Under the pieces are notes generated by a model that ran no database searches, had not been told where the DNA came from, and saw only the letters and a program-made list of their open reading frames with translations. This document shows, one piece after another, positions 58,032-64,000 of a stretch of 64,000 nucleotides of DNA. The translations under genes were made by a program, and so were the position numbers. Where the stretch lies: positions 682,001 through 746,000 of the forward strand of contig NZ_WOCD01000001.1 of assembly GCF_009728465.1 (NCBI RefSeq), read 5' to 3'. The stretch's first letter is position 1. Every line of letters starts with the position of its first letter. This DNA is from Psychrosphaera haliotis (GTDB lineage: Bacteria > Pseudomonadota > Gammaproteobacteria > Enterobacterales > Alteromonadaceae).

Positions 58032-58059
58032 ATTATACTGTGCGAATGCCTAAGGTAAA
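58032..58059 (-). promoter_or_regulatory. Promoter of tRNA-Trp
   Basis: Minus-strand TTTACC, 16 bases, TATAAT, 17 bases before the mature tRNA 5' end, with a TGCCGG discriminator. Confidence 0.7.
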
Positions 58060-58194
58060 GGGTAAATTTCATTTATTTTACGGTTTACCGCTCGTTCGGA
58101 CATTTAATGTACAAACCAACTGTTAAAACTAAAACCAATTTTAGTAGCTCTGCGTTATAATTGCGTTGTCTTTGAATTATTTGAATAAGTTTTT

Positions 58195-59016
58195 ATGTCT
58201 GAACACGCTAAATTTACCTGCCCTATCTGCTCTTCTTCATTAGAGAAAGAGGGACAAACATTAAGATGTTCAAATAATCATGCTTTTGATTATGCCAAAG
58301 AAGGTTACGTTAATTTATTACCAGTGCAGCTAAAGAAGTCGCTTCAACCAGGTGACGACTTAAACATGGTGGTAGCACGAAGAGAGTTTCTGCAGTTAGG
58401 TCACTATGAGTTTATGCGCAGCAAGTTAATAGAACTTATTGCTGAGTTATCACCAAACACTGTTGTTGACTTAGGATGTGGTGAAGGTTATTACACAAGT
58501 GAAGTTAAAAAACAGATGGACGATAAAGCCGTTTACGGTTTTGATATTTCCAAATCTGCCGTGAAATATGCCGCCAAGAGAAACAAGCAAGTTCATTACG
58601 CCGTAGCAACAAATGCTCACGTGCCATTAGCTACAGACAGTGTAGACTTAGTAATGAACGTTTTCGCACCTCTTATTGGCAAAGAATGCCAGCGTATTTT
58701 AGTGGAGCAAGGGAAAATATTATCCGTTTCACCTGGCCCGCATCATCTATTTGAAATTAAGCAGGTCATTTACCCTACTGCTGATTTACACGAAACACCT
58801 AAAGCACCCGATATGTTTGAGTTAGAAAAACATGACTCGGTTAGCATGGAGACTCAAATTACTGAAGAATCGGACCTCAGTAATTTATTGACGATGACGC
58901 CTTTTGGGTGGAAAACGTCAGAAGAAAATTTAACAACACTAAAAGCAAAAATCCCTTTTGTCGTTACACTGGATTTTGTTATCTCTACATTCAAACAATT
59001 ACCGGTAACAAACTGA
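58195..59016 (+). CDS. rlmA: 23S rRNA (guanine-N1)-methyltransferase RlmA
   Basis: Methylates N1 of G745 in helix 35 of 23S rRNA. The 273-residue protein has the N-terminal zinc finger C9-x2-C12 and C25-x3-H29 ([17 protein letters not shown]), the family strings [12 protein letters not shown] and [15 protein letters not shown], then the SAM motif [15 protein letters not shown] near 91-105. Length is typical. A TATAAT at 58156-58161 lies upstream without a good -35. Stand-alone gene. Confidence 0.93.
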   Translation: MSEHAKFTCPICSSSLEKEGQTLRCSNNHAFDYAKEGYVNLLPVQLKKSLQPGDDLNMVVARREFLQLGHYEFMRSKLIELIAELSPNTVVDLGCGEGYYTSEVKKQMDDKAVYGFDISKSAVKYAAKRNKQVHYAVATNAHVPLATDSVDLVMNVFAPLIGKECQRILVEQGKILSVSPGPHHLFEIKQVIYPTADLHETPKAPDMFELEKHDSVSMETQITEESDLSNLLTMTPFGWKTSEENLTTLKAKIPFVVTLDFVISTFKQLPVTN

Positions 59017-59071
59017 TCGACCAAGGTTATTACTGCGTACAACCGTCAGATTATTAATAAGGAAACGCAAT

Positions 59072-59602
59072 ATGTTACAAAGACTATTAAGTACTATCGC
59101 ACTAACTTCGGCATTGTTATTTAGTGTCACAACGTTTGCATCGCTAAAAGTTGGAGATCAGGCCCCTGATTTCACAATGAAAGGAAGCGACGGAAAAACC
59201 TATTCACTATCTGACTACAAAGGAAAACAAAACGTTGTTTTAGCTTGGTTTCCAAAAGCATTTACATCGGGCTGTACCATTGAATGTAAATCGTTAGCGG
59301 AAAACGGACATTTGCTTAAAGAGTTTAATGCTCAATATTTTATGGCAAGTACAGATGACGCGTCAGACAATGAGCGATTTGCGCAAGAAACTAAAGCCGA
59401 CTTTCCGTTATTGAGCGACCCTGAAGGCGAAGTTGCAGATGCTTACGATGTCAGCTTTATGGGATATGCAAAGCGTCATACATTTTACATCGACAAGACA
59501 GGCAAAATTGTCATGATCGATAAAAACGTGCGCCCAGCTAAATCAGCTGAAGACATGGCAAAGTATATGAAAATGTTAAGTTTTGAGGTAGTAAGTGACT
59601 AA
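59072..59602 (+). CDS. Exported BCP-type peroxiredoxin
   Basis: A 176-residue thiol peroxidase with a signal peptide ([23 protein letters not shown]) and a PrxQ/BCP domain: [13 protein letters not shown], then the peroxidatic Cys68 and Cys72 in [11 protein letters not shown] (C-x3-C), [13 protein letters not shown] and KRHTFYIDK. The signal peptide points to a periplasmic role, less usual than the cytoplasmic Bcp. AAGGAAA precedes the ATG. The next gene overlaps its last 8 bases. Confidence 0.88.
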   Translation: MLQRLLSTIALTSALLFSVTTFASLKVGDQAPDFTMKGSDGKTYSLSDYKGKQNVVLAWFPKAFTSGCTIECKSLAENGHLLKEFNAQYFMASTDDASDNERFAQETKADFPLLSDPEGEVADAYDVSFMGYAKRHTFYIDKTGKIVMIDKNVRPAKSAEDMAKYMKMLSFEVVSD

Positions 59603-60434
59603 TCACTTATGCCCATTGTGCGACCATACAAAGGTCGCACACTATTTTACTGACAAAAAACGTGATTACCTACAGTGCCAACAATGCTCCTTGGTTTTTG
59701 TTCCTGCCGAATTTCACCTATCAACATCTAATGAAAAGTCAGAGTATGACAAACATGAAAACCAGCTTGAAGATTTAGGATACCTAACTTTTCTTAGTCG
59801 GTTAGCCAAGCCGCTGTTAACGCAATTGGTTGACGCTGATTTTGCTGGCGAGTTTGCTAGTCAACTTTCTAAGCCGGAATCTTATAGTTCTCACTCCAAC
59901 TCTATTAACTCTTCAAACTCCAATAATCTTGTTAACTCTATTAACTCTGCTAGCTTTGTCACATCAGATGGAAAGTTTGAAAATGACAAACGTTTAAATG
60001 AAAAGCCCTTAGGTAAAAAGAAAGGCGACCTCACTGGTCTCGATTTTGGTTGTGGACCTGGACCTGCCTTGGCATTTGAGCTTAGGAGACTTGGTTTAAA
60101 CATCAGCGAATATGATATTTATTACGCCGACGATAAATCACTACTCAACAAGCAATATGACTTTATAACCAGTACAGAAGTAATAGAGCATTTTAATACC
60201 CCAAGTAAAGAGTTGAGCCAACTTATTGAGATGATAAAGCCTGACGGGTTACTAGCCATAATGACAAAACTCGTCATCGATAAACAACGTTTTGCCAATT
60301 GGCACTATAAAAACGATCCTACTCATATCAGCTTTTTCAGCCAACCAACCTTTGAGTTTATTGCGAAGAAATTTGGATTAACTTTAGAGTTTGTAGATAA
60401 GGATGTTATCTTTTTGAAGAAGCCCAAATCGTAG
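59595..60434 (+). CDS. Class I SAM methyltransferase with N-terminal zinc ribbon
   Basis: A 279-residue protein. Cys6, Cys9, Cys28 and Cys31 (CPLCD, LQCQQC) form a zinc ribbon; the methyltransferase domain has [17 protein letters not shown] near 149-165 and [15 protein letters not shown]. Between them lies a Ser/Asn-rich stretch (about 96-120, [20 protein letters not shown]), a low-complexity insertion absent from normal relatives. It overlaps the peroxiredoxin stop by 8 bases, suggesting coupling. Substrate unknown. Confidence 0.85.
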   Translation: MTNHLCPLCDHTKVAHYFTDKKRDYLQCQQCSLVFVPAEFHLSTSNEKSEYDKHENQLEDLGYLTFLSRLAKPLLTQLVDADFAGEFASQLSKPESYSSHSNSINSSNSNNLVNSINSASFVTSDGKFENDKRLNEKPLGKKKGDLTGLDFGCGPGPALAFELRRLGLNISEYDIYYADDKSLLNKQYDFITSTEVIEHFNTPSKELSQLIEMIKPDGLLAIMTKLVIDKQRFANWHYKNDPTHISFFSQPTFEFIAKKFGLTLEFVDKDVIFLKKPKS

Positions 60435-60446
60435 ACTTGGGCTTTT
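60418..60446 (+). terminator. Terminator after the methyltransferase gene
   Basis: AGCCCAA and TTGGGCT flank a 9-base loop, followed by TTT; overlaps the stop codon region and faces the convergent DUF2750 gene. Confidence 0.7.
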
Positions 60447-60450
60447 GATT

Positions 60451-60852
60451 CTAGCGAGGGTGAAGCTTTCGTTTTTGCTGTTCTAATTCATCTTCTAGCT
60501 CAAACGGTTCAAGGATAATGCCGTCTTCATCAGGGACTGGAAATGCCACTATTAACAATTCATCATCTTCAAGGCCATGACTCCACTTCTTCTGCCAATC
60601 TTTTAATGAAATAGCTTTAGGTTCAAAACCGTTCCAATCACCCGTTGCCCATTCGTGAGCAAATTCAAAATGAGGCCAAACTGGAATGCAGTCTTCATCA
60701 TCCGTTGTTAGCATCACAGCGCCGTGTTCGTCGGTTAAAATCCAAACCTGCTGCTGTTCCAGTATTTGCATTAATAAGTATTTTAAACGCTTATCTTGGC
60801 TCCAGCTTTTGATTTCAACAAATCGATTTGGATCTAGTTTAGTTTCTGTCAT
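60451..60852 (-). CDS. DUF2750 domain-containing protein
   Basis: A 133-residue acidic protein with the DUF2750 pattern VWILTDEHGAVMLTTDDEDCIPVWPHFEFAHEWA (split here) and WKKWSHGLEDDELLIVAFPVPDEDG. The family is small and of unknown function, widespread in gammaproteobacteria. A Lys/Arg tail QKRKLHPR follows. It stands alone, convergent with the methyltransferase gene. Assignment is by recognised motifs only. Confidence 0.8.
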   Translation of the reverse strand: MTETKLDPNRFVEIKSWSQDKRLKYLLMQILEQQQVWILTDEHGAVMLTTDDEDCIPVWPHFEFAHEWATGDWNGFEPKAISLKDWQKKWSHGLEDDELLIVAFPVPDEDGIILEPFELEDELEQQKRKLHPR

Positions 60853-60880
60853 ACATCACCTTTTTAAAGTCTATTAGCCA

Positions 60881-61624
60881 TTATAGGCGATTTTGCTCGC
60901 TGACTTCATTAAAACTTGGTTGTGACAGCTCTAAGGTGAACACTCTATTTATAAGTAAAAAATGGATGGCAAGCAGTAAATGGAAAATAGCCATACTTAA
61001 ATCATCACTAATGTGCAGTGTCGTCGACGCTGGAACCAACAAAAGCGTGACAATAGATAAGAACACTAACCCTTTTTCTTTAGCGACTAAAGCAAACAAA
61101 ACAAATCCGAGAATGATACTTGCATCTGTAATTAGCTTATTAGTTTCGATGGAAAAACTTACAGTTAGAATATTAAACGTCAGCAAAAATACCATTACAA
61201 ACTTCGCAACTTTAACAATCCCCTGCTCCGAAAAGTGACCATTTAAGTACTCTAATTTAGTACTAACAGGCGCATTTTGGTTACCTGTTAATTCTTCTTT
61301 TTCAGTAGTTGAAGAAGACATATTAGTATTGAAGATGGCGTCATTACTTTTACAAGATAGAATCACCATAGGAAGACTAAATACGTAAATCACCATAGCA
61401 ACCTTTGTACTTAATAAAGACAAATAGTCATGGATGGGTATTACTTGATCTACACCAGCAAAACGCACAGCACCAAAAGAAGCAGTGATAACAATGAACA
61501 ACAAACCAAGGGTTAATAGGAGTCTATACGGTGACTCAAAAGAGTTTGTTTTGTTTAAATTGATTACAAACGCCAGCAGCGAAAAAATTAAGATTAGTTC
61601 ACCAAGTGTATCCAAGTAGGCCAT
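60881..61624 (-). CDS. Hypothetical multi-pass membrane protein
   Basis: A 247-residue protein with about seven hydrophobic helices (near 5-22, 35-52, 70-88, 140-158, 165-180, 185-200, 212-230) and a hydrophilic loop of about 40 residues between the third and fourth rich in Ser, Thr and Asn. I recognise no family. It lies 76 bases after the TonB receptor gene, behind that gene's terminator, and 28 bases before the DUF2750 gene. GGAGTA lies seven bases before the ATG. Confidence 0.7.
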   Translation of the reverse strand: MAYLDTLGELILIFSLLAFVINLNKTNSFESPYRLLLTLGLLFIVITASFGAVRFAGVDQVIPIHDYLSLLSTKVAMVIYVFSLPMVILSCKSNDAIFNTNMSSSTTEKEELTGNQNAPVSTKLEYLNGHFSEQGIVKVAKFVMVFLLTFNILTVSFSIETNKLITDASIILGFVLFALVAKEKGLVFLSIVTLLLVPASTTLHISDDLSMAIFHLLLAIHFLLINRVFTLELSQPSFNEVSEQNRL

Positions 61625-61645
61625 TTATGTTACTCCTTCATCTAT

Positions 61646-61669
61646 AAAAACGGCTCCATCATGGAGCCG
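61646..61669 (-). terminator. Terminator after the TonB receptor gene
   Basis: CGGCTCCAT-G-ATGGAGCCG on the minus strand, followed by TTTTT, 32 bases beyond the stop. Confidence 0.9.
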
Positions 61670-61700
61670 ATAATAACCGTATTTATTTTAGAAACAAACC

Positions 61701-64000
61701 TTAAAATTCCATTCCAAACTCAAAACCATACATTCTAGGAAGTCCTGGCGTTGCGATAGGAGAACCAAGCGCCATAGCTTGCCCGCCTGTTTGAATTAAG
61801 TATTTTTCGTCCGTTAGGTTATTAATAAAAAAGGCGGCATAAATTGGGTGGTTGTCACTTTGCCAACTAATACGCGTATTTACTAAGCTGTATCCAGAAA
61901 TTCTATTATCTGCATTTAAGCCCGTCACTGTACCTGGCTCAAAAGGTAACACTGGCAATGCAGGTCCTTCTACGCCTTGAGTTCTCTCACCTGTGTCAGC
62001 GTAACTAACATGGAGGTTAAATTGACCATCTAGACCTTCAAAGAAATAGTCTACGCGAATATTACTTTGATCTTCTGGCATGCCTGAAATCGGTTCACCA
62101 ACTCGACCATCGTTAACATCTTCGCCCTCAAAGAAGTCCCACTTAGTATATTCGGCAATCGTTTTTCCATAATTTGCCGTAACAATTAAATCTGGTGTTA
62201 CTTGGATAACCGTTTCAATATCAAACCCTTCCCCTTCTGCATCTACATTTCGAAGATTATAAGTAGGTATTGGCGCACCAAATAGCTCAAGTTGTTGAAG
62301 GTTTTTATATTTGTATTCAAAGGCCGACACATTGAGTCTAATACGGTTATCTAACCATGAAGACTTAACCCCAATTTCCGTGTTTTTAACGGTTTCTTCT
62401 TTTACTGGTGGCGCTTTGCCTACACCATTGAAGCCGCCTGATTTAAAGCCCTCGGCGTACGAAGCAAATGTCATGAAGGTATCAGTCCATTTGTAATCAA
62501 CAACAACACGCGGTGTCCACTTATCCCAACTCTCTTCTTGTCGAGCATCTTCAGGTTGGAAAGCTACCGCTAGCGGCACATCACCAACAATTTGAGCATC
62601 GGCACCTTCAAATGGCACGTAGTAAGTATTTTGTGGCACAGAAGATAGCTTGAAGTTCTTATCATCGTAGGTATAACGTAAACCAAATGTTAAATCTAAC
62701 TTGTCAGTCGCGGCATAGGTGCCGTCAAAGTATGCCGCAAAACTTGAAGTCGTTGCATGATGATAAAAGCGCTCTTCATGCTGACCAAAAACCTTAGTTA
62801 AATTGGCATTGATCAAGTCTTGTCCAACGGTTGCCTGCGCTGTTTCAAAGTCCTGACCCGCCATCATGCGGCGTTGAATTTCTAAACCAATAGCTTGTTG
62901 CGCTTCAATTGGTCCTAACGTCATATAAGAACCAGCAACGCCTTGTCCAAATGGAAAGTCTGGCAAAATACGAGGGTCCAAGCCAAGCTGTACAATCGCT
63001 AATGCATCAAAGCTTAGCGTATTAAAGTTAGCAACAACATCTTGCTCAATATCTTCATAGAAGAAGGTTGTGCCTGCAGTCCACTTAAAGTCACCTTCAG
63101 AGTCTACTACTCTAAACTCCTGGCTGAACTGGCTTTGATCTTCATCTAGCAAACTTTCAAAATAAGCTCTCTGCATTGCAGAGCCATCATCTTCCATTGC
63201 ATTATAACGCTCAAACTGGCGATAGCCGGTAATGGAGGTGTACGTTAAGCCATCTGCAAAGTAATTCACTTCCGCAGAGATACCACCAGCCTGGCGTGTT
63301 TCTTTACCTTCAAAGTCAAATTCGATAGGTGCAAATGGGTCGCCACTGCCGTAAGAAGTGTTTAACGTAACTGCAGGTCTACCTTGTTGATTAGTATCGT
63401 TTATATCGCCCCTGAAAATCACTTCTAAGTCATCAGCTGCTTGCCATAATAACGCACCACGAGCTGACCAATCTCTTTGGTTTCCGTACTTTTCTTCACT
63501 GTCTTTTATATCTAAATAACCACCGCGATGGTTTGAGTTAAAACTGCCTCTAAAAGACAACTCTTCATTAATTTGTGTATTCGCCCACAGTTCTATTTTA
63601 CGTTTGTTATATTCTCCAACCGTAAACTTAATTCCGCCTTCGTTATCATCTGTTGGATTTTTAGTAATAATATGGATAGCGCCTGCGGCGGAGTTTCTGC
63701 CAAATAAAGTACCTTGTGGCCCTTTAAGAACCTCAACCCTTTCAACATCATTAAAGTTAAGATTTGAAGTACCCCTACGACCAACATAAACACCGTCAAT
63801 ATACACAGCAACAGCAGCATCTAGGCCAATTCCCATGTCGTTTGTTGTTATGCCACGAATATTAAAAGTGGTTTGTGTTGCCGTGGCATTATTGGTCTCT
63901 AATCCAGGGGTAATAAGACCAAGGTCATTCGCACTTTGAATGCCCATTTTCTCTATATCAGCTTCACCAAAGGCCGTTATTGTGATGGGAACATCTTGAA
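61701..64000 (-). CDS. TonB-dependent receptor, 5' end outside window
   Basis: Outer-membrane active transporter, 766 codons visible and continuing past 64000. Reading from the edge gives QDVPITITAFGEADIEKMGI, so the frame is open beyond the first internal ATG at 63947 and the signal peptide and TonB box are not seen. The plug domain (RGITTNDMG, YIDGVYVGRRG, VEVLKGPQGTLFGRNSAAGA) and a 22-strand-type barrel follow, ending in GFEFGMEF with a terminal aromatic residue. This style is typical of substrate-specific carbohydrate or siderophore receptors in marine bacteria; substrate unknown. Confidence 0.95.
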   Translation of the reverse strand, partial: QDVPITITAFGEADIEKMGIQSANDLGLITPGLETNNATATQTTFNIRGITTNDMGIGLDAAVAVYIDGVYVGRRGTSNLNFNDVERVEVLKGPQGTLFGRNSAAGAIHIITKNPTDDNEGGIKFTVGEYNKRKIELWANTQINEELSFRGSFNSNHRGGYLDIKDSEEKYGNQRDWSARGALLWQAADDLEVIFRGDINDTNQQGRPAVTLNTSYGSGDPFAPIEFDFEGKETRQAGGISAEVNYFADGLTYTSITGYRQFERYNAMEDDGSAMQRAYFESLLDEDQSQFSQEFRVVDSEGDFKWTAGTTFFYEDIEQDVVANFNTLSFDALAIVQLGLDPRILPDFPFGQGVAGSYMTLGPIEAQQAIGLEIQRRMMAGQDFETAQATVGQDLINANLTKVFGQHEERFYHHATTSSFAAYFDGTYAATDKLDLTFGLRYTYDDKNFKLSSVPQNTYYVPFEGADAQIVGDVPLAVAFQPEDARQEESWDKWTPRVVVDYKWTDTFMTFASYAEGFKSGGFNGVGKAPPVKEETVKNTEIGVKSSWLDNRIRLNVSAFEYKYKNLQQLELFGAPIPTYNLRNVDAEGEGFDIETVIQVTPDLIVTANYGKTIAEYTKWDFFEGEDVNDGRVGEPISGMPEDQSNIRVDYFFEGLDGQFNLHVSYADTGERTQGVEGPALPVLPFEPGTVTGLNADNRISGYSLVNTRISWQSDNHPIYAAFFINNLTDEKYLIQTGGQAMALGSPIATPGLPRMYGFEFGMEF

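Noticed and set aside
57938..58126. 62-codon frame beginning MAGAEGLEPPA
   Set aside because: This is the well-known false translation of the antisense of a tRNA gene; it covers tRNA-Trp.

Overview
The window is a low-GC (roughly 40% by eye) stretch of a marine gammaproteobacterial chromosome. The housekeeping gene order (rpsB-tsf-pyrH next to map-glnD-dapD; tRNA-fMet-rimP-nusA-infB-rbfA-truB-rpsO-pnp-nlpI; pomAB beside xseB-ispA-dxs and thiI; rnd-ycgL; fadD-slp-tsaB-yoaA; prfC near rimI-holD), the Na+-type PomAB stator and the TonB-dependent receptor suggest Alteromonadales, most likely a Colwellia/Thalassotalea-like member of Colwelliaceae. That placement is inference from protein style and synteny, not from a search.

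Layout. 1-6650: translation and nitrogen-sensing genes (pyrH end, tsf, rpsB on minus; map, glnD, dapD on plus). 6758-12049: a small DUF3820 gene, a secreted S8 subtilase broken by a one-base frameshift, a convergent secreted HExxH protein, and the NlpI-type lipoprotein. 12191-21351: the long minus-strand translation/transcription operon starting at initiator tRNA-Met. 21654-29313: a cysteine-synthase-like enzyme, thiI, pomB-pomA, then xseB-ispA-dxs. 29397-40401: a minus-strand run with YcgN, a MltB-type transglycosylase, YcgL, RNase D, FadD, a hydrolase, an exported methyltransferase-like protein, Slp lipoprotein, a Q-rich protein, TetR, TsaB and YoaA. 40564-42690: iron and peroxide genes (peroxiredoxin; bfd under a Fur box; two unlike bacterioferritin subunits, the first frameshifted). 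42820-49056: accessory metabolism, with a LysR/YkgJ pair, an SDR, then what looks like a non-phosphorylative sugar-acid route (dehydrogenase, lactonase, enolase-superfamily dehydratase, class II aldolase) and a small DUF2256 gene. 49403-50796: a small HTH regulator with a probably leaderless mRNA, a membrane protein and a Gre-like protein. 50926-58015: argS, prfC, a membrane spermidine-synthase-like protein, rimI, holD, and an intact tRNA-Trp followed by two degenerate tandem copies of its 3' half (164-bp period). 58195-64000: rlmA, exported peroxiredoxin, methyltransferase, DUF2750 protein, an unknown membrane protein and the 3' part of a TonB receptor gene running off the window.

The observations most worth following are the tRNA-Trp-derived 164-bp tandem array with its repeated terminator, the paired bacterioferritin subunits that divide heme binding and ferroxidase residues between them under Fur boxes, the sugar-acid gene set, the leaderless HTH regulator cassette, and two frameshifts that both fall in short A runs (7639-7643 and 41843-41845), which could be real lesions or assembly errors. 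No CRISPR array, insertion sequence, integrase or prophage was found.
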